In this document: positions 49,161 to 61,033 of the stretch, piece by piece
Layout of the letters: each line of letters begins with the position of its first letter
Position numbering within the stretch: position 1 is the stretch's first letter
Assembly (NCBI GenBank): GCA_963682055.1
Contig: OY821741.1
Coordinates: forward strand, 1,061,501 to 1,125,500
Origin: Primula veris
Taxonomy: Eukaryota > Streptophyta > Magnoliopsida > Ericales > Primulaceae
Length of the DNA stretch: 64,000 nt
Direction: 5' to 3'
Translations under genes and position numbers: made by a program
Notes under the pieces: generated by a model
Database searches by the model: none
What the model was told of the DNA's origin: nothing
Seen by the model: the letters and a program-made list of their open reading frames with translations, nothing else

Positions 49161-49840
49161 ATAATCGTGTTCCACGCGTTGCGTGTGTGACGCGTAATGC
49201 AATTAAAATATATAAAATAAGTGTAGTTGTGATACAAATGTGGATAGTAAAAAAAAATAGTATAAGATGATAAGACTTAAAAGAATGTATGGTTGTTAAA
49301 GAGTGATAAATAGTGTTATTAGTTATTACTTTTTATATTTTTTTTATATAAGTATGGTATTATTGTAATTAATAAAAAAATATAGAGGTATTTTTTTAAA
49401 AAAATGGCTAAATTGGACAGACTCATTTGACTTAATTTGACTTATTATAATAGAATGATATATATATATATATATTAATCCATACACCGATTTAATCGGT
49501 CCGATTTATGGTTTTAGTATATATATACTAGTAATCGTGCCACACGCGTTGCGTATACGGCGCGTAATGTAATAAAAATATAGAAAATAGATATAGTTAT
49601 GATATAAATATATGGGTAATATAAAAAAAAACATAGTTTAAGATTTAAAAGAATATTTGGTTATTAAAGAGTGATAAATAGTTTTATTAGTTTTACTTTT
49701 TATATTTTTATGTGAGTATGATATTATTGTAATTAATATAAAAGTGTAACAGCATTTTTTGAAAAAAATAGCTAAATTTGGCAGACACATTTGATTTGAG
49801 TTGACTTATTATAATATAATGATATATCAACTATATATAT
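49161..49840. repeat. Two direct copies (about 310 bp) of an ACGCGTTGCGT repeat
   Basis: Copies at 49161-49470 and 49532-49840 each start AATCGTG.CCAC.CGCGTTGCGT, pass through GTTATTAAAGAGTGATAAATAGT.TTATTAGTT and GGTATTATTGTAATTAAT, and end TTGACTTATTATAATA.AATGATAT. They are flanked by (TA)n. Probably two insertions or a tandem duplication of one nonautonomous element; the class is unknown. Confidence 0.75.
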
Positions 49841-50746
49841 AAGTAAATGGGTCCGATTATATGAACATGAACTTGGGGATGATTTTATACAAACATGTAA
49901 ATGAATGGTCCAGATCAATTGGCTTAGTTAATAGGTTTGATTTGTACCATTCATTTTCATATATGTTTGTTTATATAACTGATCTAAGTAAATATAATAT
50001 TTTCTCTTTGATTTGAAACAAGTAAAGCCGCAAACCGACCCCTTATCGGTTACACGTTTATAAATTTAAATGAAAATAGATACACAATAAGTAAAGTGTA
50101 TCATAAAAGTAAATCTACTTGCAACTCTCCATATCATAATCAAACAATACTACTTATTAAAAATATTCTTTATTTTGTATGTTGAATAAATGTTAATACT
50201 ATTATTCTAACAATGATAAACCGCATATTTCTATGTAAATAAGAAATAATTTTATTTCTATAACTATGAAAAAAACCCCATGATAATCATAATGCTATGA
50301 TTTAATAGATCGGATGCGGTTGCTCTGAGTTATAAAACCTCGGAACTGTACTTAGTTATAATACAACATGTCACATAAGTTAATTGGGTAACTTAAGCAT
50401 AATATGATTATTGAATTGTAAATTATTACTAATTTTGATAGACGAATCCGATGTGTGACGGATCATTAAACACGTTTTATACTTTAAACTAAATTAAACT
50501 ATTGATAACGATAAAAGTAAACAAACGTAATCCCTATCGACATAAATTGATTAATAAAGATAAGGTAATACATATGTTGATGAGATCAAATCTTAATCGA
50601 TAAAGATTTGACCTAATTTGTTATGATTTTTGTTTCCATAAAAGTTATCAAACCTCTATTTAAGCACGTTTTATAGGCTCAAATTACCGTCGCGATTATT
50701 CTAGAGAGATAAAAAATTCTTGCTAAGGGTCTTAATCGCTATTTTG
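49841..50746. other. Intergenic, AT-rich
   Basis: No gene, recognisable element or structured repeat is seen. Confidence 0.5.
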
Positions 50747-51353
50747 TTCTCTTTATCCATATTGTAAGTCCCTAAAACTCTAACTTACAAAATAAGTTTG
50801 CCCATGTTTTCAAGTTATTTTTTTGATGAATAAATAAAACTTTTGTATTCTTTACGCATCCGATTAGTAATAAAATTAACACATTTTTTTTATGAGGACG
50901 GTTCAATTGATACATTTTTTTACATCACAATGCTTAACCCTTTAAATCAAGATCTGGAATCCAGATCTGCCGTGTGACTAAATCAAGATCCGATTAATTC
51001 AAATCTGTGGTGTCGAAAAAATATTTCACTTGAACCGTCCTCTCTCTCTCTATATATATATTCTCTTTATCCATATTGTAAGTCTCTAAAACTCTAACTT
51101 ACAAAATAAGTTTGCCCATGTTTTCAAGTTATTTCTTTAATGAATAAATAAAACTTTTGTATTCTTTACGCATCCGATTGGGGATAAAATTAACACTTTT
51201 TTTATAGGGGCGGTTCAATTGACACATTTTTTTACATCACAATGCTTAACCCTTTAAATCAAGATCTGGAATCCAGATCTGCTCTGTGACTAAATCAAGA
51301 TCTGATTAATTCAAATCTGTGGTATCGAAAAAATGTTTCACTTGAACCGTCCT
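50747..51353. repeat. 314-bp tandem duplication carrying a MITE in each copy
   Basis: Copies 50747-51060 and 51061-51353 abut exactly; each begins TTCTCTTTATCCATATTGTAAGT. Within each is an element of about 149 bp (50894-51042; 51206-51353) with inverted ends GAGGACGGTTCAATTGA and TCACTTGAACCGTCCTC. The MITE inserted before the duplication. The interior contains a further short palindrome (AGATCTGGAATCCAGATCT). Confidence 0.88.
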
Positions 51354-53979
51354 ATATATATATATGTGTATGTGTGTTAAATTGAATTTATTTACCAAAG
51401 AATTTTTAGTTTTTTTAAAGTATGGTTGATCGTATATCTTCTTAATGGGTATTATGGATCCGATCTAATGGTTATGATTCGATTCAACGATTCGGATCGG
51501 ATCGTCTGGTTCGGAACATAACAAAAACCAAAATCAAACAATTAAAAACATATTTTAAATTTTAAATTCAAAACCTAAATGAATAACTAAACCAACAGTT
51601 CAGACCGGCTTTACGGATTCGCGTATCTTACTTACACCCCTAACTTTTTATACATTCGTTATACGTAAAATACATTTTATTTCTAATGTTTCATGTACGC
51701 ATTCGGTATGTTACACTATCATGTTTGTTTGTTTGTTACATAAGTACATGTTAATTATTAATCAAACATGTTTTGATTTTATTAGAATTAGTTATTAGGG
51801 GTGTAAACGGTCCGGATTTTAACGGATTATCTCTAATCGTAATCAAATCCATTAAGAATGGATTGAAACTTTTTGAATCCAATCCAAACCACTCATGGTT
51901 CCAATCCAAATAAACTTTTTGGTACGGATTTACGGATTCGACGATTTGGACCGGATTTATGAAACGATAGATCACAACATCAAATCCAAACATCATAAAA
52001 AATTCCGTAAACAAAAAGAGAATGCAACATTAACCCACACAAATGTCAACAAAACTTAGAAATACATGATCTTTAGTTATATTTATTTATATATGTAGCA
52101 CACATTAGGGTTTTTTATATGACATATGACATTTATGTTTATCTTTTTTTTATCAGATTTAGTAAGGATTGAAACAGATTGATGGATCAGATTTGATACG
52201 AACTCAACATATCGGATTGGTTTGATTTGGTTTCCTTACCATTAAATAATCCTAAACCAATCCATTAATAACGGTTTAAGTTTTTTTAATCATAAACCAA
52301 ACCGTTTGACGAAAAATTCAAACCAAACCAACGAATTGGTTCGGATTTAACTTACACCCATTTTGGTTATAATTCAAAGTTTAAACTAATAAAGTAACTA
52401 GACCGATTTTTAGTTGTTTGTTTTGGTTTCTAAGATTAATTTGCTCCAAACCAAACCAAACCAAATCAAACCGTTGAATTTTAAATGTGTTGGTTTGCGC
52501 TTTTATCAAAAAGCCAACCAAATCGATTCCGCTCACCTTTATGTACAAACATAGTCCCATGGATTTATGTTTGGCATCTCACACTTTATAAGTTTGGTCT
52601 TAATTCTTTTCAAGAACAAAAAAACAACTAATGAAAGTCTAAAATTTTAAGTTCATTTTTGGGCCTATAAAATTCCGGAGACAACATTGACATTGATTTG
52701 ATACCCCCGCCTTTCTCCTATAAGCCAAATAAGCAAGTTAAATTAAGCGTTGGCCCTTTGAATTGGCGCAAAAAAGGAAAACATTTTTTTTTCCATAATA
52801 AAGTCATTATTTCCGGCTTATATAATATGATAAGAATCTATTTTATTTAATGGTCTCTTTTGTGTAATGAGGACAATAATATTTTGTTTTATCTTGACAT
52901 GGTTGGATTCTTAAGATTTTTCACCCGTATGTTATGTTTTTTTAGGCAAAATTAAAAAGATCGACAAAAATTATACGGGTCAGTATAAAAAGGCGTAGGC
53001 TCGGCCCTAACAAGGTGTTTTACTTTTGACTCAAATGATGAAGATAATAATAATACTTTATTTTCAAAAAAATGGTACAATAATTTTGAAGATAGAAAAG
53101 AAAAAAAAACTCGAAAATGGACAAAAGAAGACGTTGTCCAAATCGTTTTATTTTAAAAACTTGAGTACTATTCGTGTCTTAACACAAAATTACTAGGACC
53201 AAGTAAGTATTGTTCCAAACTACAAACCAATTAATCGTAATTTACATTAATGAGCCCACAAATAATATAAAACTATATTTAAACATTTACATTTTAGATA
53301 TATATTACGAATAAAGCCATTAAATAGCCCTAGCTTTCTCTCTCTACTTCTTTAACGAGGTGAACCTTTCTTCTTTTTCTCATATACCCTTTTTGTTTAT
53401 TATTAATGGGTTTTTTTTTTTGGAATTTTAAATTATTTACTTATATGATTTATAGGGTCGCATTTTGTGTAGTCACTGAGTTAGACTGTACCATGTCCAG
53501 TCACAATTACAACTAGTATTATATTAAAAAATTAAGGGTTAGATTTCAATAAATAATTTAATTTTTCAATTTTTATTATATATTAGACAAGTTACGATTT
53601 AATAAATTAAAAATAAATTTTACAACACAATAAAAACTCAAATAAAAATATAGTAACCTAATGCCTGTTGGATACTAACCTAAATTTAATTATTAATCAA
53701 AATTTGAAAAAAATAGTAGTTGAATATTTATTTTTGAAAACGGGACTTTGTGCCGTTCAATTGATTGATTGCACAAAACAAAAACCCGGTTTATAATTTG
53801 GTATTATATTTTTCTTCTAGTAGTAGGCGAGAAGGGACTAAAAATAGGGACGAAACCAAGAATTTTAAATGAGAGAGACCGATATTCTATTTTTTTCATA
53901 CCCTATATGAGTTTTTTTATTCGTAATACGAAAGATAGGGAGTAAATGTTAATTTTTGAAGATTTTGATCTAGAAATTT
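51354..53979. other. Intergenic, old repeats, no gene seen
   Basis: 51780-52000 begins TAGGGGTGTAAACGGTCCGG and is rich in AATCCAAACC phrases, a kind of sequence common in plant dispersed repeats. Similar AACCAAACC/GGTTTGG-rich sequence runs from 52180 to 52510. At 53458-53530, GCATTTTGTGTAGTCACTGAGTTAGACTG resembles one end of the 18660-family MITE. The remainder is AT-rich. Confidence 0.5.
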
Positions 53980-55160
53980 TATCAGATGAAGGGACGACTC
54001 TCGACTGTCTCCATCTAGTTTCTTTCCTGATTATAGACTTCACATCATAGAAAAATTTACTTGTTTTCAATAATTTTTATCAATTGGTAAGGGGCGTCGC
54101 TTGACTATCTCTCTCTAGTTTCTTCTCTGATTGTAGATTTCACATCATATAAAAATTTACTTGTTTTCAATAATTTTTATCAATTGGTAGATGCGTCGCA
54201 TGACTATCTCCACCTAGTTTATTCTCTGAATGTAGACTTCACATCATAGAAAAATTTACTTATTTTCTACATTTTTTTATCAATTGATAGAGGACGCACT
54301 CGAGTGTCTCCACCTGTTTTCTTCCCTGATTATAGACTTCACATCATAGAAAAATTTACTTGTTTTCAATATTTTTTATCAATTGGTAGAGGCGTCGCTT
54401 GACTATGTCCACCCAATTTCTTCTCTGATTGTAGACTTCACATCATAGAAAAATTTATTTATTTTCTACATTTTTTTATCAATTGATAGAGGACGCCCTC
54501 GAGTATGTCCACCTAGTTTCTTCCCTGATTATAGACTTCACATCATAGAAAAATTTACTTGCTTTCAATAATTTTTATCAATTGGTAGAGGCGCTTCTTC
54601 ACTATCTCCACCCAGTTTCTTCTTTGATTGTTGACTTCACATCGTAGAAAAATTTACTTATTTTCTACAATTTTTATATCAATTGATGGAAGACGCCCTC
54701 GAGTGTCTCCACCTAGTTTCTTGCCTGATTATAGACTTCACATCGTAGATTTTTTTATACTTATTTTCAACAATTTTTATCAATTGGTAGGACCGTAGGA
54801 GGAGGCCCTCGACCGTCTCCACGTATTTTCTTCTTTAATTACAGACTTCACACCATAGAAAAATTTACTTATTTTCAACATTTTTTATCAATTGACAGGG
54901 GACGACCCTCGAGTGTCTCCACCTAGTTTCTTCTTTGATTGTAGACTTCAATCATAGAAAATTGTACTTATTTTCTACATTTTTTTATCAATTGATAGGC
55001 GATGACCCTCGAGTGTCTCCACCTAGTTTCTTTCCTGATTATAGATTTCACATCATAGAAAATGTACTTTTTTTCATCCATTTTTATCAAATGGCGGGGG
55101 CAACCTTTTACTGTCTTCACCTAGTTCATTCCCTGATTATAGACTTCACATCGTATTAAT
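53980..55160. repeat. About 100-bp tandem array (12 units), partly alternating two types
   Basis: Units share CTGATTATAGACTTCACATCATAGAAAAATTTACTT and TTTTTATCAATTG.TAG. The CACATCATAG word falls near 54041, 54141, 54240, 54340, 54439, 54539, 54638, 54739, 54849, 54949, 55049 and 55147. In the middle, units alternate between a GAGGCGTCGCTTGACTATC type and a GAGGACGCCCTCGAGTGTC type, which implies growth by about 200-bp dimers. Most of it lacks long ORFs. Confidence 0.92.
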
Positions 55161-56170
55161 ACAAACTCGATATGGGGACACCTCCATAAACCCAATAGTT
55201 GTAAATCGTTTACTTTTTTACTATTGATTTTTTATTATAATTTGGTGAAAATGATGATTACACACCCTTCACAGTTATTTTTTCCACTAAGCATAAGATT
55301 TTATTTAATTCACCACCAATGATCAGGGTATGAAGTTTCTATAATATTCAATAGCTGAGTTGTTTTTAAGTAATTAGAAATGTGGTTTGTTTCTTAATTC
55401 GATTGGCTTATCATGTTTCCAGTATTTTCTTTGTTTCCACATCCATAAAATGCTTTTCAGAATTGTAGCGAGATGAAGCATACACTTTCTTTGTGTTTAC
55501 TTACAAAACGATACCTAAACCTTTGGGCAGTGGCCAGAGGTTATTATAGATTTATATTAGAATCTGGACCAATGTTTAGCCTTATTTTCAGGATTTTGAA
55601 TTTCTATGAATTTCATCCCTTCTGGTTCTGCAACGATTCCTCTTCTCTAGTAATATTAATAATTGATACATGTTTTTTATTTATTGAGAGGCTATACATA
55701 TTTAAATTAATGGTTCTGTGTGAAACACATCCGTCTTCTCTGGATTCCCATGATGAATGTGATTTTGAATATTGTTGTTTCCAGCTAAAGGTTATATAAT
55801 ATACCATCAGGGCTAATTTTAAATTTGTTTGGCTTTATTCTTAGGATTGTTGGGCTAATGTCTGTTTTTGCTTATGTGGAGCTCAATGTAATAGGTGCCA
55901 CAAACTGTTCTTTGGTTTTTTATGCTTAAACTTGTCCTTTGATGTATTTTTCGAGTTTATCTGTAAACCTTTTTTGGGTTTCTTCTTCTTTTAATTTCTT
56001 AACAGGCTTTGTTTCAAAAAATGGATTTGTATCATGTTTCGTTGCTATTTGAGTCGGACCTGTTCTACAACTTTTTTATTTTCAAATCTGAAAATGGTCT
56101 CCCGTATTGTAGCATGCTTTATTCTGTGTCTTTGTGTTTACTAACAAAACTTTACCTAAAACTATAGGGG
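55161..56170. other. 5' flank of the Agenet gene
   Basis: AT- and T-rich. A segment of about 65 bp with TTGTAGC...GCAT...TCTTTGTGTTTACT.ACAAAAC..TACCTAAA occurs at about 55463 and again at about 56108. The region may hold a 5' UTR intron, since the ATG at 56267 follows closely after a possible AG acceptor, but this cannot be settled from sequence. Confidence 0.45.
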
Positions 56171-56250
56171 TGATTGGACAATATAAGGAAATAAAGGTGC
56201 CAACCAGATAAAATTGTCCGTTTCGTGTTTTTCCTTATATCCACCAATCA
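56171..56250. repeat. Imperfect inverted repeat just upstream of the Agenet ATG
   Basis: TGATTGGACAATATAAGGAAA (56171-56191) pairs with TTTCCTTATATCCACCAATCA (56230-56250), with about two or three mismatches and a 38-base spacer. It could be a tiny MITE or a hairpin in the 5' leader. The right arm includes CCAAT and ends 16 bp before the ATG. Confidence 0.7.
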
Positions 56251-56266
56251 AAATATAAGAGGGACA

Positions 56267-57220
56267 ATGGCTTCTGGAGGACGTGCCTTCATGAATGGTT
56301 CAGCGGTGGAGATTAGCAGTGACGAAGATGGCTTTCGTGGGGCCTGGTACGAAGGTACAGTAATACGCCCCATTACAACCAATACAAAAAAGAAGCTCCT
56401 TTTGGTCGAGTACAAAACTTTAAACTCCAACAAGTATTCCAAAACCCGGTTGAGGGAATCGGTGGACCCTCTACAGCTCCGCCCCCTCCCACCGTCTGAA
56501 AAAAAGAGGAAGAGGCGGCGCTTTGACATAAGCCAAGAGGTGGACGCTTGGTATAGCGAGGGATGGTGGGAGGGAGTGATCACTAAAGAGGTGGTGTCAC
56601 ATGAGAAATACGCAGTCTTCTTCAGGGGCACCAGAGAGCAGATTGAGTTTTCGTCCAGTGACCTACGTGTCCACCGTGAGTGGAATGGAAGCACTTGGTT
56701 CCCTCCATTCCAAGAGGAGGAAAAGGATGACAACGGCGATGAACAGAAACAAAATGTTGTTTTTGGTGAAGAAATGTTGGTTGAAGTAAGCAGCGACGAA
56801 GAGGGTTTCCAAGGCGCCTGGTTTGCAGCCACGATCATCAAGAGGTTAAAAAACTGCGAAAGATATTTGATCGAGTACAAGACTTTGAGAAATGACGATG
56901 ATACGGACTTTCTAACAGAAGAAGCGGATGCTTCACATGTAAGGCCTTATCCTCCAGACACGGTAATGGTTGATCGATTTAATCTGTATGAGGAAATCGA
57001 TGCTCTGTATACCGATGGGTGGTGGGTAGGTGTAATTTCCAAAGTTTTCAACGACGGAAAATATTCGGTGTATTTTAGGTCGACAGATGAAGAAATGAAG
57101 TTTAATCACTCTGAGCTCAGGATACACCAGGAGTGGATAAATGGCACTTGGGTTGTACCGTCTCGCAGTTTGAAAGTCGATTTGAATATTAGAAGCGTAA
57201 AAAGGAGGAAGCGTATGTAG
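56267..57220 (+). CDS. Four-repeat Agenet (Tudor-like) domain protein
   Basis: Plant Agenet proteins belong to the Tudor/Royal superfamily and usually bind modified histone tails or connect chromatin to other factors; DUF724 proteins are relatives. A single exon of 317 residues holds two tandem Agenet pairs: about 6-75 (GSAVEISSDEDGFRGAWYEGTVI...LLVEYKTL), 86-147 (EVDAWYSEGWWEGVI...YAVFFRGT), 164-230 (EMLVEVSSDEEGFQGAWFAATII...YLIEYKTL) and 237-298 (EIDALYTDGWWVGVI...YSVYFRST). The second pair repeats the first, so the gene arose by internal duplication. A KKRKRRR stretch near residue 80 and the RRKRM tail could direct it to the nucleus. ATG 56267 has the better context; 56225 would add 14 residues across the inverted repeat. 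Confidence 0.88.
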   Translation: MASGGRAFMNGSAVEISSDEDGFRGAWYEGTVIRPITTNTKKKLLLVEYKTLNSNKYSKTRLRESVDPLQLRPLPPSEKKRKRRRFDISQEVDAWYSEGWWEGVITKEVVSHEKYAVFFRGTREQIEFSSSDLRVHREWNGSTWFPPFQEEEKDDNGDEQKQNVVFGEEMLVEVSSDEEGFQGAWFAATIIKRLKNCERYLIEYKTLRNDDDTDFLTEEADASHVRPYPPDTVMVDRFNLYEEIDALYTDGWWVGVISKVFNDGKYSVYFRSTDEEMKFNHSELRIHQEWINGTWVVPSRSLKVDLNIRSVKRRKRM

Positions 57221-58610
57221 ATCTTCTTATGCAGAAATTGAATTTTGAACTTAATTGGCAACCCTTTGGATATACAATTGGCTTATAGGCAATGCAGTTT
57301 CTGATGTAATGGGTTGGAATTGTAGGCAGATTTAAGCAAAATGGCAAACTTTTCCGCCTTTTTTTTGGGTTCCGTACCGCAATGAATGTATTCTAAGGTT
57401 TCAACTTTTTAAGGGAATTTTGTGTCTGTTTGTTTGTTCTGAATGTTGCTTGTAATCAAGTTTTGAATTTTTGGCAAAAATTCAATGTTTGCTTATATGA
57501 TCAAGTTTCTTAGATTCTATCTGATACTTGTTAACACTTTCTGCTGCGGTGATACACAAGTTATTTATTCTGCTCCTTAGCCTTACAGACTTCAGATCCA
57601 TCCCTTGATTCTCTCCCGAGCTTTTCAATAGCATTTCATTCGACAAGCATCACAAAAAACCATTAGACTTCACCTTTTGCTTGATTTGGAAAACCAGGAT
57701 CGTAACTATTAGGCTCTCCTTGTTTGGTTGTACTTATTTTAAACTACGAGGCTCTCCTTTTTGTTTTAAAAGTTTTTCCTGTCAACATTTGATGTAGGAA
57801 TAATTAAGCCAGCCAATTATCCTCAGCATTTCCCAAAACTAGCAATTCCGTTTTCCTTGAAATTGCTTCTTTAGGTACTTACTAGTCGGTCTTTTCCCAA
57901 CTCTTTTGTAAAATCTATTTGCCATATAAGCACTTATCACACTGTATATACGAGTATGACTATTTTATCGTGTTTTGGTACTTTCGATCCTATGCTTTCT
58001 TGACCAGCTTCTTTTGTCTATTCTGCGACGAGTAAGTGTTGTTTTACAGTGTCTTAATGCTCTTGTTAGTCGTGTATCTGAAGTTCTCGCTTGGTGTTCT
58101 TTTTGGAGTTCTGATCAATCACTCCCAGGCAATTTGGGTTGGACCAAAAAGATACAAGGGTTTCAACGAAAAAACATACCACAGTCAGAAATCGCACACA
58201 TTTTACGACAACAAAACCAAGCTATTACCTTTTTCATATAGTGTCACATTGTTTTTTATTTATCTAACCGAACCCGTTTTAAGTCAATTGAATTGAATTT
58301 ATCTTAAAGAACACCCGATTAAACAAAAAACCACCTCAACTGAACAAGAAAAATAAAATCGACTTTTACCAATTTTATGTAGTCATATGAAAATTTTCCA
58401 ATTTGCTTACAGATCAGAATTGTCCAACAAAGTAGTAATGACCCACATTAGGAACTTAACATAACTATGAATGCGACCATGAATAAAATTTAACTTATAA
58501 CCGATAGAGATAATGTTACACGAAATAAACAAAATACACACTAAACTATGTTACATATAAATAAATTGGGAAAAAATACGTTTAATAGATCAAATTATGT
58601 TCATGTTAAC
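57221..58610. other. Agenet 3' UTR and intergenic DNA
   Basis: After the 3' UTR (to about 57500), CTTGTTTGGTTGTACTTATTTTAAACTACGAGG near 57718 resembles one MITE end. Two overlapping frames at 57975-58296 look faintly protein-like (SLGVLFGVLI...SQAIWVG) but match nothing I know. No gene is called. Confidence 0.5.
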
Positions 58611-59001
58611 GATTTAGGTACTCACTATTAAACTTTTTCAATTTGGGTAACACACTATAATAAACTGTAAAATTTATGTACAACTGTCTAAATTAATTAC
58701 GGAATCACGTCACATGAAAGCACGTGCTTGATAAACTTGAACGTGAGAGGCTAATTTTGTCATTCTGCATCAAAATATATCATATTAGAACAACGTTTTT
58801 TCCCAAATTTAGACCATACGCTTATTTTTGTTATGTGTGAAATTGAGAAAAAATGTTTTTCTATGATGATATATTTTGGTGCAGAATAATCCTCTCATGC
58901 TAACGTTTATAAAGAATGTGCTGTCATGTGACATGATTAATTTAAACGATATACCTAAATTGAAATTTTTTATAATGTAGTATCCAAATTAAAAAAATTG
59001 G
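58611..59001. mobile_element. Large palindromic MITE (about 390 bp)
   Basis: The two halves are imperfect reverse complements nearly end to end: TTTAGGTACTCACTA...TCAATTTGGGTA, ATTAATTACGGAATCACGTCACATGA.AGCAC and ATCAAAATATATCATATTAGAACAACGTTTTTTCCCAAATTT on the left. ATGATGATATATTTTGGTGCAGAAT, GTGCTGTCATGTGACATGATTAATTTAAA and TACCTAAATTGAAA lie on the right. There is no coding capacity. Confidence 0.75.
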
Positions 59002-59230
59002 AAATTGATATATAAAAAAACTATAGAATAGCATAATTAATAAACAAAGTTTTTTTCCAAAAGTTGTAGCAATTTAAAAATAATGCACTTTTATGTAATT
59101 TCCAACTCCTCACCCTATTTTAGGGCTTACCATTGCCTATATATATACATACTTGTTAGTTTTATTTTATCTTAGCTCACATCTTATAACCAGTTTTATT
59201 TATCTTTTTATTTTTTCTATCTAAAATTTA

Positions 59231-59268
<38 letters not shown>

Positions 59269-61033
59269 TATATTATATGTATTGTAAAAAAAGGCTTCAT
59301 TTTTATGAGTCAACAGCAAACACTGATTAATGGTGTTTTTGACTGCCGCTTGGAGCCTATATTTAATTCCATAAACCAGTTTTTAAGACCCATGAAAATT
59401 ATATATTTTTTTAAAAAAATTTCATGATACAATAAACTGGTTATATTTATTTCTCTGCTTTTTTCCTGATCATGGTTTTTTTTTTATGTTTTGTAGATGT
59501 TTGATATAATCATATAATTATATTGTTGGAATGTTTTATAATGTTTTTTGGTACAAAATTATTACATTTATGTTTTTTTAACTGTTTATTCTTTGATTTA
59601 TATATTAAATAGAGCTTGTTTCGATTGTTTGAAAAAGTAAGTATTTTTAATCCATCTTTTGTGAACAAAAAGTTCATTTATTTACCAATTAAATTCTCAA
59701 TTAATATGTAGGATCTGTTTGGCAACATATGTTTTAGTTGATATTTTGATCTTTTATTTAAAAGTTTTGAGCAATCAGATTAATAACTTTTAAAAAGCAG
59801 ATTTTTAGTCTAAAAAATATATAACTAAAAAAATCTGGATTTTCAGTGGATTTCTATATCAAATTTGAAAACTTGATTTTGGACCCAAAAAATCTGTTTC
59901 CAAAATTTTCTCATGAATTTTTTGGGTATATAAAAAAAAGTAATGTTTTTTTCCATTTGAGTACCAAATTGAATGTAACAATTTATAGGTATGTAACACG
60001 ATTTGTTAAATTATATTGGCATTTTCCAAGTCATACGGGGGTTAATTTTAATTTCATAATTAACTACCTTTTGCACGGTGCCAATATATAGCTACTTGTC
60101 ACGATTGAAAGCGATCCTTTTTTCGGGTTTTTTCGAATTGTGAGTAGCTAAATGTTAGCATTTTTTTCGTGTGATTGATAATAGTTTTTGAGAGAAATTA
60201 TATGCAGTGATGAGAAAGCTAACATGTAAGTAGGATCAACTTTGTGTTTGATTCTTCAATGAAATATTTTTGTTACGCTTGGCTTCTGAGCAATTAATAT
60301 TTGTTTGTTGAAATCTAATTCCTTGTTTTTTTGGGATCAAATACTATGAAGTTTTAAGTCATTTTTATCAGTACATGTTGGTAATGATTTAAGTTTATAA
60401 TTTTGGTGGTCTTTATTTTCTCTGATTCTGTCCTGTTGTTTCATTGTAGGTAGGTCTGGGTTCAGTTTTTGGCGAAACCGAAACCGAGCAGATTTTTCGC
60501 TTCGGTGTTTTTCGGTGTCGGTCTTTTTATTTTTTGGATCGAACCTAACTGGGTTTTTTCGGTTCGGTTTCGTTTTTTTTTTGGGTTTTTCTGTTTTTTT
60601 GGTTCGGTTTTATTGTAAACCGAAACCGACCCGAAAAAGTTTTGGTTTACGATAAAAGACTTGTGAGATGAACTCTTTTCCAGAAAAGATTAACACAATG
60701 AACTTTGAAGGCGGTATAATGAAGCAGAGAGTTATTTTATTAGTAGACTTGTCTAAAAACATTAAATTGTGATCGACATGGTTAGAACTAAGAAGCGTGA
60801 ACCCTGACGAATATAACTCTTTCAGACTTCTATAGTTATAGCGGTCACGCTAGCAAACTAAGATAGCCATCTCATGATTCAAGACATTGTTGAACGCAAA
60901 TTCGGATACAAAAACAACATAAATTTGGATACAAATCATCTCAAACCTCAAACAAACACCGGAATAGATAAAAGGGAGTAATTATATGTGCGTATACACA
61001 CACTTTTTACATATAGTGACCAAGCCTTGCTAG
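59002..61033. other. Intergenic; microsatellite and a TTCGGTTCGG-rich repeat
   Basis: A (TA)n run at about 59228-59275. From 60440 to 60650 there is a dense stretch of TTTTTCGGTTCGGTTTCG and its complement AAACCGAAACCGACCC, of a kind common in plant dispersed repeats. An AATCTGGA-type region near 59830-60090 is open for 81 codons but shows no domain. No gene is seen. Confidence 0.5.

Noticed and set aside
55473..55799. 108-codon open frame before the Agenet gene
   Set aside because: Composition looks like AT-rich noncoding DNA, with no motif, and part of it is a repeated segment.
56248..56880. 210-codon antisense frame over the Agenet gene
   Set aside because: Mirror of the coding strand's codon pattern; serine-rich with no domain.
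57975..58296. Two overlapping hydrophobic frames
   Set aside because: Frames conflict, no family match and no promoter; not called.
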